64,000 nt of DNA, taken from an uncultured Collinsella sp. GTDB lineage: Bacteria; Actinomycetota; Coriobacteriia; Coriobacteriales; Coriobacteriaceae. The position numbers were made by a program, and so were the translations under genes. How positions within the stretch are numbered: the first letter of the stretch is position 1; each line of letters begins with the position of its first letter. Shown piece after piece: positions 8,619 to 16,616 of the stretch. The stretch is taken from positions 1-64,000 of the forward strand of contig CABUQG010000003.1 of the NCBI GenBank assembly GCA_902493535.1, in the 5' to 3' direction. The notes under the pieces were generated by a model, which saw only the letters and a program-made list of their open reading frames with translations, was not told where the DNA came from and searched no databases.

Positions 8619-9953
8619 TTAAAAGAAAGTCCAGTTTATCCTTCCCACTCCAATTTTGGAATCCTCCGATGCGCCTTCGCACGCTCGCATGACCTCGATA
8701 CCATGCGAGCGTGCAAACTCGACGAGCTCTGCGTTGCGGGCGTTTATGGTGCCGAAGGCGGCGGGGCACACGATAAGGCGCGCGCAGTGGACGAGGAGCT
8801 CTTTGGCGCGGGCTATGGTTTTATCCCCGATCGGCTCGAAGGCGCGCTCGGCCACGCATTCCGTCGCCAGGTCGCGCGCGAGCTCGCAGTCGATGTCCCC
8901 TTCGTGCAGAACGCCCGCGTAGAACGCCTTGCCCTGCCGGATGAGCTGGCGAAACACAGCTGACCCCGTACCTGCGCCGGCGATGACGAACGTGTGCGCA
9001 TCGCCGTGTGGGCGCCCAATTTCCACGCTGCCGAAGCGCTCGTTGAAGGTGCCATGTTGAAGGCCGTAGAGCTCGCCAATCGTCTCGCGCGTGAATATGT
9101 CCTCGGGTGCGCCGGCGCGGAAGACCCGACCGTCCTTCACGCAAATCACCTTGTCGGCGCTTTTCTGCGCGAGCTCGAGTTCGTGGATGGACATGATGAC
9201 AGCCACATTCTGCGATTTCGCAAGGTGGCGAAGTATTCGCAGCAGGTCGATCTGGTAGCGGATATCGAGATATGATGTGGGCTCGTCGAGCACGAGCACA
9301 TGCGGATCCTGCGCGATGGCGCGTGCGAGCATGACGCGCTGGCGTTGCCCGTCGCTTATCTGCATGAAGTCGCGTTCGGCGAGCTCTTCCACATGTGCGG
9401 TTTTCATGGCCTCGTCGACCCGACTATGGTCGTCAGGCGAGAGTGTTCCCATTCGCCCGGTGTAGGGATGCCTTCCCGCCTCTACGATATCGCGGCAGGT
9501 GAGGAGTTCGGTCCGGGGGCGATCTGTCAGCATAACGGCAAGGTTCCTTGCGAACTCCGCCGTCTTCCATCGGGAAATCTCCCGCCCGTCGAGCTCGACC
9601 GCGCCGGCAAGCGGTGCCAGATGGCGTGTGATGGTTTTCAAGATGGTCGACTTGCCCGAGCCGTTCGGCCCGATGAGCGCCACGACGTCGCCCGTGCGAA
9701 CCTCCAGATCGACGCCTTCGACTACGACCTTCTTGTCGTAGCCCGCCGACAGGTCACTTATGCGGAAAAGCGGCGCTCCGTCAGCCTGCGTTTCGACCGG
9801 GGTTTCGAGGTTCGACTCCGCTCGGAGGAGGCGCTCCGCGTGCAGTTCCGCACGAGCCGAAAGTGCCTTCTGGCGCTTTCGTGCGAGCTTAGGACTGTCT
9901 AAGCACGGAATGTCCCTTCCGAGCGTTTTGGGCTGCGGCACGAATTTCCCCAT
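8619..9953 (-). CDS. ABC importer ATP-binding protein, FecE/BtuD type, with extra C-terminal domain
   Basis: The cytoplasmic ATPase of a metal-chelate/corrinoid importer. In the 444 residues, an unusual N-terminal extension of about 60 residues comes first. Then Walker A GPNGSGKST (95-103, K101), the signature ISDGQRQRV, Walker B VLVLDEPTS with ISYLDIRYQ-like context, and the switch histidine in SIHELEL. FecE/BtuD ATPases end near 260 residues; here an extra region of about 120 residues (about 325-444) follows with AGAGTGSAVFRQL and later CPAAFGTINARN, which I do not recognise. The ATG directly follows the permease stop codon. It is the last gene of the riboswitch-led minus-strand operon. Confidence 0.85.
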   Translation of the reverse strand: MGKFVPQPKTLGRDIPCLDSPKLARKRQKALSARAELHAERLLRAESNLETPVETQADGAPLFRISDLSAGYDKKVVVEGVDLEVRTGDVVALIGPNGSGKSTILKTITRHLAPLAGAVELDGREISRWKTAEFARNLAVMLTDRPRTELLTCRDIVEAGRHPYTGRMGTLSPDDHSRVDEAMKTAHVEELAERDFMQISDGQRQRVMLARAIAQDPHVLVLDEPTSYLDIRYQIDLLRILRHLAKSQNVAVIMSIHELELAQKSADKVICVKDGRVFRAGAPEDIFTRETIGELYGLQHGTFNERFGSVEIGRPHGDAHTFVIAGAGTGSAVFRQLIRQGKAFYAGVLHEGDIDCELARDLATECVAERAFEPIGDKTIARAKELLVHCARLIVCPAAFGTINARNAELVEFARSHGIEVMRACEGASEDSKIGVGRINWTFF

Positions 9954-10994
9954 CTACCTCACCCGCTTCTTCAACATGAGTGCGATAACCACCGGCGCGC
10001 CGAAGATGGCGGTGACGGCGCTGATGGAAAGCTCGACGGGGGAGAACAGCGTGCGCGCGATCAAATCGCAGCCCGCGCAGAAGATGGCGCCTCCCAAGAA
10101 GCACGCAGGAATCACGCGGATGGGCTTCGACGACTTCAGCGCCGACTTAACGAGATGCGGAACCGCGATGCCTACGAACGACACCGGACCAGCGAACGCG
10201 GTCACGCAGGCGGAGAGCATGCTCGCTAGAAGGACGAGCACCACGCGGAAGCGTGCGACGTTCACGCCGACGCTTTTCGCGTAGGTTTCTCCCAGCTGGA
10301 AGGCGGAAAGGGGCTTCGATATCGCGAATACGCATGCGCTCACGGTGATCACCACGACCGCGATGACCGCGATGTCGTCCCAGCTCGAACCCGAGAAGCT
10401 ACCCAAAGACCAGTTGTGCAGGTTCACGATGGACTGGTCGTCGGCGAAGGCGATGAGAAAGTTCGTCGCCGCCGAGCAGATGTATCCCACCATGACGCCC
10501 GCCACGATGAGCATGGCCATGGAACTTATGCGCCGTGCGATGAGGAGCACGAAGCCGATGGTGATAAGCGATCCCAGAAACGCTGCGGCCACCATGGCCG
10601 GCGAGGACATGGCCTGGTTCGCGCCCAGAAGCACGATCATCGTAAGCGCGACGACGAACTTTGCGCCCGAGGAGACGCCCAAGATGAACGGGTCGGCGAT
10701 GGGGTTGTTGAAAAACGTCTGCAGCAGGAACCCGGAGAGCGAAAGTGCCCCGCCGAGAAGCACGGCTGAAAGCACGCGCGGCAGGCGAATCTCCCAGATG
10801 ACTTGGCTTTCCATGGAATTGGCCGCGCCGCCCGAAAGGATGCCGGGGATGTGGTCTGCGGGCACGAGCACGCTCCCGATGCACAGGTTGGCCCCGACGA
10901 GCACGATGAGGGCAACAGCGAGCAGCGCCGTCACGACGCGACACCGTGCGACGCGCCCCGATTCGTCGTATGCCATGGAAAGTCGGCTTCTCAT
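9954..10994 (-). CDS. FecCD/BtuC-family ABC importer permease
   Basis: Integral membrane permease of the iron-siderophore/heme/B12 importer class; two copies would form the channel. The 346 residues hold about nine or ten hydrophobic segments. Family motifs include RLPRVLSAVLLGGALSLSG near the start and FVGIAVPHLVK in the C-terminal third, which is the loop that contacts the ATPase. ATG 10994 was taken; an in-frame TTG at 11006 would overlap the upstream gene by eight bases. Its neighbours are the binding protein upstream and the ATPase one base downstream, so the importer is complete. Confidence 0.9.
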   Translation of the reverse strand: MRSRLSMAYDESGRVARCRVVTALLAVALIVLVGANLCIGSVLVPADHIPGILSGGAANSMESQVIWEIRLPRVLSAVLLGGALSLSGFLLQTFFNNPIADPFILGVSSGAKFVVALTMIVLLGANQAMSSPAMVAAAFLGSLITIGFVLLIARRISSMAMLIVAGVMVGYICSAATNFLIAFADDQSIVNLHNWSLGSFSGSSWDDIAVIAVVVITVSACVFAISKPLSAFQLGETYAKSVGVNVARFRVVLVLLASMLSACVTAFAGPVSFVGIAVPHLVKSALKSSKPIRVIPACFLGGAIFCAGCDLIARTLFSPVELSISAVTAIFGAPVVIALMLKKRVR

Positions 10995-10998
10995 GGTG

Positions 10999-12570
10999 CT
11001 AGCCAAGCTTCCTCAGATAATGGAAGTCGCTCGCGTCATCGCCGGTGAACGCCCCGTGCAGCTCGTCGATAATGTCGGCGGTAGAAGTCATCTGCTGGTA
11101 CATGTCGGCGCTTGTGACCCAGACGTTGCCGTTCTTCACGGCTTTGAACTGCGACAATAGCGCGTTTTTGCTTACGAAGTCGTTTAAGGTGGCAACCGAT
11201 TCGTCGATGGTGCCGTTGTAGACGATGATGTCGGCATCCTTCGCCGTCGCGTAGAAGCGCTCCATTTCGAGCGTTACTGACGAACCTGACGTCGACGCCG
11301 TCTGCGCGTCATCGAGCGCGTAGTTGCCGCCTGCAAGCTCGATCATCTGCGCCACGTAGTCGCCCGCCCGCCGCGTGACGGCGGCCCCGTTCGAGTTAAT
11401 GTAGAAATACGCCACGGTTTTACCTGACGACGCAAGCCTCGACGTTTGCTCGACGCGGGCCTTCTGCTCGTTGAACAGGTGCGCGGCCTCGTCTTCCTTG
11501 TCGAACAGGACGCCGAAAAGCTTAATCCACTCGACGCGCCCGAGTGCTTCGGGCTCGCTCGACGACTGTTCGGTGAGCACGACGAGTCCGAGCTTCTGCA
11601 GCTTTTCCTTCACATCGGGCGTGTGGTTGATCATAGTGTTCTCGATGGCGAGCGTGCAGCCCGAGGCCGATATTCGCTCGTAGTCGGGCGCGCTGTACTT
11701 GCCGCCGTAGGCGATCGCCCCACTTTCGAGCGCGCTTTTGAAGCCCGCGACCGAGCAATCGTCGGCCTTCGTGCCCGACATAATGATATTGTCGTTCGCA
11801 TCGAGCGCGTCGACCAGGCACATCGTCGCCGACGACACGAGGTACACCTTGTCGGCGGGGCGCCTTATGACCGCGATGTCGGAGCTCAACCCATCAGGTA
11901 CCTTTGCATTTTGCGGCACCACGAGGAAGCGCTCCCCGTTCGAAATGCAGATAAGCCGCAGGCCGCCTTCGTACTCGTCGACAGTGAAGTGCTCGGCGTA
12001 TTCAAGCTGAAGCGTCCCCGTCGGCTTCCAGCCGCAGCCCAAATCGGCGTTGTGGAAGTCGGCCGCGGCGTTTGAAGCCGTTCCCGCAGGGGAGCCGCCG
12101 CTTGCTTCGTCGCCCGATTTCTCCTTCATGGTGGATGAATCGAAGTGGAGCGTGTAGTCGATGGTGTGCGGCGTCGACATGGCGACGGTCTCGGCCGACA
12201 CGGCGATGTCCTCGTCGAGCGTGACGGGTATCTCGAACGTGGAGTTGCCGCCGTCGTTTACGGGCGCGTAGTCCACGCCGTTGACGGTCATTTTGTCGTA
12301 GTTCGAACTCGACCAGGTGATGGTCGCGGTGTAGGTGTCGCCATCCTTCACAATTGTGGTGGGTGAGGCGATGCTTGCGCGCCCTGACCCGCCGGAGAGC
12401 GAGACGCTCACAGTGTATTCCTGAGAGCCTGCCGTGCCACCGGTCGCGTTCGGGCTCGCACTGCACCCCGCGAAGGGAAGCGCGAGCAGGGCGACGAGAA
12501 CGCAGGCGATCGCGCGCACCGCGATGCTGCGACGCTTCCTGCTTTCCCCCTTGGGAAGAATCGACCGCAT
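10999..12570 (-). CDS. ABC importer substrate-binding lipoprotein with extra N-terminal beta domain
   Basis: A 523-residue exported lipoprotein: basic n-region, hydrophobic stretch and lipobox LPFAGC with C36. Residues about 45-135 form a strand-rich domain (DGDTYTATITWSS, then IDYTLHFD) that resembles NEAT-like or related heme-binding sandwiches in pattern only. The C-terminal half, from about residue 190, is a periplasmic-binding-protein-2 type domain as in FecB/BtuF, with IAVIRRPADKVYLVSSA and ending DIIDELHGAF. Such proteins deliver metal chelates, heme or corrinoids to FecCD permeases. Ligand unknown; the B12 riboswitch upstream favours corrinoid, cobalt chelate or tetrapyrrole. Confidence 0.8.
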   Translation of the reverse strand: MRSILPKGESRKRRSIAVRAIACVLVALLALPFAGCSASPNATGGTAGSQEYTVSVSLSGGSGRASIASPTTIVKDGDTYTATITWSSSNYDKMTVNGVDYAPVNDGGNSTFEIPVTLDEDIAVSAETVAMSTPHTIDYTLHFDSSTMKEKSGDEASGGSPAGTASNAAADFHNADLGCGWKPTGTLQLEYAEHFTVDEYEGGLRLICISNGERFLVVPQNAKVPDGLSSDIAVIRRPADKVYLVSSATMCLVDALDANDNIIMSGTKADDCSVAGFKSALESGAIAYGGKYSAPDYERISASGCTLAIENTMINHTPDVKEKLQKLGLVVLTEQSSSEPEALGRVEWIKLFGVLFDKEDEAAHLFNEQKARVEQTSRLASSGKTVAYFYINSNGAAVTRRAGDYVAQMIELAGGNYALDDAQTASTSGSSVTLEMERFYATAKDADIIVYNGTIDESVATLNDFVSKNALLSQFKAVKNGNVWVTSADMYQQMTSTADIIDELHGAFTGDDASDFHYLRKLG

Positions 12571-12574
12571 GGCG

Positions 12575-13108
12575 TTACTTCAGTGCGTCGGCGCGCAGAT
12601 CGACGCCGGCGGATTCGAACACGAGCGTGCGGTCGTACCACTGCTCTTTTCTAATACTCCACGCGGCGCAGGCTGTGTCCTCGTCGAGCGCTTCAACGGG
12701 CACGTCGTAGGTGTACTTGCCTTCCGCGTTTTCCACATAGGGGATGAAGTCGGCCTCGCTCGCGGCGGCAGCCTCGTCGCCCGTGCCCATGAAGAGCTTG
12801 CCGTAGCCCGTGCCGGAAAGCGTCATCACGCAGTGCATGGAGCCGTTTTCCACGATGAGCTGGGCGTCCACAATCCTGAACATGTTCGAGCTGGAATCTA
12901 CGGTGATCGGATAGGTGCCGTCGGCCACCTTGTCGGCGGTGATGGGGGCAGCGCTTGCGCCCTCGGGCGCATCGGCCGCCTGTTCGGTCTTTTCCTGGGA
13001 ATCGGCATCGCTTGCCTTTGCGCTGTCGATTGAATTTCCGCCGCAGCCGGCGAGCGAGAACGCGAAAAGCGCCGCCGACAGGGCGAAGGCGAGGGTTTTC
13101 TTCAACAT
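12575..13108 (-). CDS. Small surface lipoprotein, importer-associated
   Basis: A 177-residue lipoprotein: LKKTLAF n-region, hydrophobic core and lipobox FSLAGC with C22. An acidic Ser/Ala-rich linker to about residue 65 precedes one domain of about 110 residues, rich in predicted strands (GTYPITVDSSSNMFRI, VMTLSGTGYGKLFMG, YTYDVPVEAL). I do not recognise the family. Alternating short strands and placement beside an importer suggest a ligand-binding or relay domain related in style to the N-terminal part of the adjacent binding protein. ATG 13108 follows AAAGGA; an upstream in-frame ATG lacks a signal peptide. The binding-protein gene starts four bases after its stop. Confidence 0.7.
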   Translation of the reverse strand: MLKKTLAFALSAALFAFSLAGCGGNSIDSAKASDADSQEKTEQAADAPEGASAAPITADKVADGTYPITVDSSSNMFRIVDAQLIVENGSMHCVMTLSGTGYGKLFMGTGDEAAAASEADFIPYVENAEGKYTYDVPVEALDEDTACAAWSIRKEQWYDRTLVFESAGVDLRADALK

Positions 13109-13172
13109 GGAGGGGGTTCCTTTCAATCGCTTCGACCGCCCGCGCCGTGCGGTGGGCGGGCGGGATGCGAAT

Positions 13173-13217
13173 GCAACGGGCATGCGCCGTCGGTCGGGGA
13201 AGGCGCATGCCCGTTGC
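13173..13217 (-). other. Long GC-rich intercistronic hairpin
   Basis: GCAACGGGCATGCGCC (13173-13188) is a perfect 16-bp inverted complement of GGCGCATGCCCGTTGC (13202-13217). It lies between the chelatase and small-lipoprotein genes, with no T-run on the minus strand. It may protect the upstream message or tune expression of the importer genes. Confidence 0.6.
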
Positions 13218-13253
13218 ACGGGGACGCGACCGGCGCCCCCGTGCGCGGCGAGT

Positions 13254-14180
13254 TTACAGCTTGGCGATGGCGTCGTCCACGTGCGCGACGTAGATGTCGT
13301 CGACCGCGACGTTCTGTCCCAGACCCTGGAGCAGGCACGTCACTTCGAAGCCGGCAGCCACGAACTTCGCAGCCCAGCTGTCGGGGTCGGTCTCGTCTGC
13401 CATGTCGTTGTTCGCGTGGTCGCCCGCGACCACCATGAACGGCGCGAGCACGGCCTTCTTGTAGCCTGCGGCGCTCGCGGCGGCGATAACATCCTCGCAG
13501 GTCGGTTCAGCCTCGACGGTGCCGACGAAGAACTGCGTCAAGCCCTCGTTCTTAAACACTTCCTGCATCTTGGCATAGTCGGCGTTGGAATCGGCTTCGG
13601 TGCCGTGGCCCATGAGGCACAGCGCCGTCTTGCCGTCGTCGAAGGACGCCATGTTCTCCTTAATGGCTGCGGCCACCTTCTTGTAGTCGTCGTCGGAGGT
13701 GAGCAGCGGGTCGCCGAGGGAGATTTTGTCGAACTTGTCGGCGTACTTGTCGAGCTCGTCTTTCACGTCGGTGTATTCCAGGCCACCCATGAGATGCGTC
13801 GGCTGCACGACGATTTCCTTCACGCCGTCTTCCACGCAGCGGTCGAGCGCCTCGGTCATGTTGTCGATCGTGATGCCGTCGCGCTTCTTCAGCTTGTCGA
13901 TGATGATCTGCGCGGTGAAGGCGCGGCGGATGTCGTAGTCCTGCCAGTACTTCTCGCGGATAGCGTCTTCGATGGCGCCGATGGTGATGTGGCGCGAGTC
14001 GTTGTAGCTCGTGCCGAAGCTCGTGACGAGGATGACCGGCTTCACGGCCTTCTCCTTTTCACTCGATTTCTCGGAACTCGCGGAGGTGTTGGAGCAGCCC
14101 GCGAGCGCGACTCCGGCGAGCGCGACGACTCCGGTTGCTGCGGCGCCCATGAAGCCGCGGCGTGACATCTGGTCGGACAT
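13254..14180 (-). CDS. cbiK: Exported CbiK-type sirohydrochlorin cobaltochelatase lipoprotein
   Basis: CbiK chelatases insert cobalt into sirohydrochlorin at the start of the anaerobic B12 route. This 308-residue protein has a twin-arginine-like SRRGFMG start, a hydrophobic stretch and lipobox VALAGC (C29), so the enzyme should sit outside the membrane, not in the cytosol. After a Ser/Lys linker comes a full CbiK domain: ILVTSFGTSYNDSR, CLMGHGTEA with H192, VEAEPT and MVVAGDHANND with H255, matching the two metal-binding histidines. Start 14180 follows AAAGGA. It leads an importer operon under a B12 riboswitch. Exported CbiK is known in Desulfovibrio; removal or insertion of metal in scavenged tetrapyrroles is an alternative role. 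Confidence 0.88.
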   Translation of the reverse strand: MSDQMSRRGFMGAAATGVVALAGVALAGCSNTSASSEKSSEKEKAVKPVILVTSFGTSYNDSRHITIGAIEDAIREKYWQDYDIRRAFTAQIIIDKLKKRDGITIDNMTEALDRCVEDGVKEIVVQPTHLMGGLEYTDVKDELDKYADKFDKISLGDPLLTSDDDYKKVAAAIKENMASFDDGKTALCLMGHGTEADSNADYAKMQEVFKNEGLTQFFVGTVEAEPTCEDVIAAASAAGYKKAVLAPFMVVAGDHANNDMADETDPDSWAAKFVAAGFEVTCLLQGLGQNVAVDDIYVAHVDDAIAKL

Positions 14181-14302
14181 GGTTTTTCCTTTCCTCGGTT
14201 TGCCGGTCCCCCGGCGACAGTTGCTTGTCGGCACAAGCGAAAGAAAAGCGCACCCCTCGGGGTTCACAAGGAGCTAACGCCACGGCGATGCCGTGAGGAA
14301 AA

Positions 14303-14420
14303 GGCGAAGCAGTCTGGCTTGGGGCGCGAGGCGGTTCGCCCGCGCGTCCTATACAGTAATGTCCCTTGCCCAGGATTCCCACCTGGTTCCCTCCGCAAGC
14401 CAGCGCAGGCTGTGCGGGCG
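14303..14420 (-). promoter_or_regulatory. Cobalamin riboswitch upstream of cbiK-importer operon
   Basis: Read on the minus strand, the conserved parts occur in order: GAGGGAACCAGGTGGGAATC (P3/P4 region), then AAGGGACATTACTGTA (the family's CCCGC.ACTGT region), then a variable arm and AAGCCAGACTGC (B12 box). CTGGCTT before the core pairs with AAGCCAG of the box. A short hairpin CACGGC/GCCGTG lies just beyond. The exact 5' boundary is uncertain. Cobalamin binding would turn off the exported chelatase and importer genes. Confidence 0.85.
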
Positions 14421-14478
14421 CCGCGCCGGTCATTTCCTTTTATCCGATTGTCATATGCTCGTTGCCGAAACTTTTACT

Positions 14479-14507
14479 ATGATAGTAGGCACTTGTGAAC
14501 GTGTCAA
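14479..14507 (-). promoter_or_regulatory. Promoter for the riboswitch-led operon
   Basis: On the minus strand TTGACA (complement of 14502-14507), a 17-bp spacer and TATCAT (complement of 14479-14484). This is close to the sigma-70 consensus and about 60 bases upstream of the riboswitch core. No comparable promoter was found on the plus strand for cbiF. Confidence 0.8.
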
Positions 14508-14638
14508 AGCCAGGGCGGGCGGCATTGCGCCTCCTGCCTGCGTATTTGCGCCGATTGCCGCCGCAGACGCCGTGTTTTGCCCGCTGCGCGAAGGGCGGCG
14601 TAAACGGTTGCGATGAGAAACGGGAAGGGAAGGCTCGG

Positions 14639-15430
14639 ATGATTCATATCGTTGGCGCAGGCTCGGGCGCCGCCGACCTTATCACGCTGCGCGGGGCGCG
14701 CCTTCTGCGCGCGGCCGACGTGGTCGTTTGGGCGGGAAGCCTTGTGAACCCCGAGCTGCTCGCTGAGTGCAAGGAATCCTGCATCGTCTACGACAGCGCG
14801 CACATGACCTTGGAGGAAGTGCTCGACGTGATGTGCGCGGCGGATGCGCGGGGCGAGGAAGTGGTGCGCCTGCACACGGGCGACCCGTGCCTGTACGGCG
14901 CCATCCAGGAGCAGATGGACGCACTCGACGCGCGCGGCGTGGACTACGAGGTGGTGCCCGGCGTGTCGAGCTTTTGCGGTGCCGCGGCGGCGCTTCGCCA
15001 GGAATACACGCTGCCGGGAATCAGCCAGTCGGTCGTGATCACGCGGCTTTCCGGGCGTACCCCCATGCCCGCGGGCGAGGGCATGCGCACCATGGCGGAA
15101 AGTGGCTCGACTATGGTCATCTTCCTGAGCTCGGGTATGCTCGCCGAGCTTTCCGCCGAGCTTTTGGCCGCGGGCCGCAGCTCCGACGAGCCGGCCGCGC
15201 TCGTGTACAAGGCGACCTGGCCTGAGGAGCGCGTGGTGCGATGCACAGTGGGCACGCTCGCCGATGCGGGCGCGCGAGAGGGCATCGACCGCACGGCGCT
15301 CGTGGTGGTGGGCCGCGTGCTCGGAGCTCGCGGCGGGTTTTCGCACAACGGCGCGCAAGCAGAGTCGTACGAGCGCAGCAAGCTTTACGACCCTTCGTTT
15401 GCCACGGGGTATCGGAAGGCGAGCAGCTAG
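14639..15430 (+). CDS. cbiF: Cobalt-precorrin-4 C11-methyltransferase
   Basis: SAM-dependent methylation at C11 of the contracted corrin ring. The 263-residue protein starts IHIVGAGSGAADLITLRGA and shows the tetrapyrrole methylase motifs HTGDPCLYGA and VVPGVSSFCGAAAAL, with CbiF-type GISQSVVITRLSGRTP; the middle and end match CbiF/CobM. The ATG at 14639 follows GGGAAGGGA (14622-14630); the open frame runs further upstream but without family similarity. It is the first gene of the long plus-strand B12 operon, divergent from cbiK. cbiD begins one base after its stop. Confidence 0.93.
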   Translation: MIHIVGAGSGAADLITLRGARLLRAADVVVWAGSLVNPELLAECKESCIVYDSAHMTLEEVLDVMCAADARGEEVVRLHTGDPCLYGAIQEQMDALDARGVDYEVVPGVSSFCGAAAALRQEYTLPGISQSVVITRLSGRTPMPAGEGMRTMAESGSTMVIFLSSGMLAELSAELLAAGRSSDEPAALVYKATWPEERVVRCTVGTLADAGAREGIDRTALVVVGRVLGARGGFSHNGAQAESYERSKLYDPSFATGYRKASS

Positions 15431-15431
15431 C

Positions 15432-16616
15432 GTGGCCTTCGAGCACTACATATATACCGGGACGACCCGCCTGCGCTGCGGCTACACCACGGGGAGCTGC
15501 GCCGCGCTCGCGGCGAAGGCGGCCTGCGAGATGCTTTTGTCACGAAAGCCCGTCGGCCGCGTGTCGATCGTCACCCCCGGCGGGCTGCCCGTCGAGGCGA
15601 ACGTGGTCGACGCATGCATCGGCGAGGGGTGCGCCCAGTGCGCCGTGCGAAAGGACGCAGGCGACGATGCCGATGTGACTGACGGCGTACTCGTGTACGC
15701 GCACGTGGAACATGCGGGGTCGGGCACGGGCGCTGCGGGTAGCAAGGGCGTGCCCGCTCGCGAATCGGAAGTTTCCGTCGATGGCGGCGTGGGCGTGGGG
15801 CGCGTGACATTGCCCGGGCTCGAGCAGCCGGTGGGGGCGGCCGCCATCAACGCGACGCCGCGCGCGATGATCACTTCGGCGGTGCGCGAGGTGTGCGCCG
15901 CGCACGGCTTTTCTGGAAATATTGCTGTGACGATTTCGGTACCCGAGGGTGTTGCCCTTGCCAAAAAGACCTTCAACCCGCATCTGGGGATAGAGGGCGG
16001 CATCTCCATCCTGGGCACGACGGGCATCGTCGAGCCGCGCAGCCTCGCTGCCTTGCGCGACAGCATCGAGCTCGAGATCCGGCTGCATGCGGCTATGGGG
16101 CGGCGCGGAGTCGTGCTCACGCCCGGCAACTACGGCGGGCAGTTCATCTCGGGGCATTTCCACCTAAACGGTGCGCCGGTGGTCTTCATCTCCAACTTTG
16201 TGGGCGATGCGATTGACTGCTGCGTTCGCGAGGGATTTACCAATGTCCTTCTTGTGGGACACATCGGCAAGTTGGTGAAGGTCGCGGGCGGCATCATGGA
16301 CACCCATTCGCGTACCGCCGACTGCCGCGCGGAGATTCTGGCCGCCCACGCGGCCATGGCCGGCGCGGGCGCGAAGACCGTGCGCGAGATCATGTCGTCC
16401 GTCACGACCACGGCGGCGCTCGAGGTAATCGAGGCCGCCGGCGTTGGGGACGCTGCGCGCGCCTCGCTCGCTGCGGCAATTGAGGACAGGTTGCGCCGAC
16501 GCGCGGCGGGCGCATGCGACATCGCCGCGGTCGTGTTCGACGCCGAGCGCCGCGAGCTTTTCCGCACGTCGGGCGCCGATGCAGTTATCGGGAAATTGGG
16601 GGCGACGTATGAGTAA
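15432..16616 (+). CDS. cbiD: Cobalt-precorrin-5B C1-methyltransferase
   Basis: CbiD methylates C1 of cobalt-precorrin-5B in the anaerobic pathway. The 394-residue protein has the family opening LRCGYTTGSCAALAAKAA, the central NPHLGIEGGISILGTTGIVEP and GRRGVVLTPGNYG, and LVGHIGKLVKVAGGIMDTHS. The GTG start at 15432 comes right after the cbiF stop; GGAAGG (15413-15418) is somewhat far upstream, so translation may be coupled. The frame is open further 5' inside cbiF but without similarity. The last eight bases overlap the cbiL remnant. Confidence 0.93.
   Translation: MAFEHYIYTGTTRLRCGYTTGSCAALAAKAACEMLLSRKPVGRVSIVTPGGLPVEANVVDACIGEGCAQCAVRKDAGDDADVTDGVLVYAHVEHAGSGTGAAGSKGVPARESEVSVDGGVGVGRVTLPGLEQPVGAAAINATPRAMITSAVREVCAAHGFSGNIAVTISVPEGVALAKKTFNPHLGIEGGISILGTTGIVEPRSLAALRDSIELEIRLHAAMGRRGVVLTPGNYGGQFISGHFHLNGAPVVFISNFVGDAIDCCVREGFTNVLLVGHIGKLVKVAGGIMDTHSRTADCRAEILAAHAAMAGAGAKTVREIMSSVTTTAALEVIEAAGVGDAARASLAAAIEDRLRRRAAGACDIAAVVFDAERRELFRTSGADAVIGKLGATYE

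Noticed and set aside
14490..14638. Possible plus-strand cobalamin riboswitch before cbiF (AAAGCCAGGGCGGGC resembles a B12 box)
   Set aside because: The required upstream GGTG..AATCC and CCCGC.ACTGT-type parts are missing on this strand; the AAGCC match alone is not enough.
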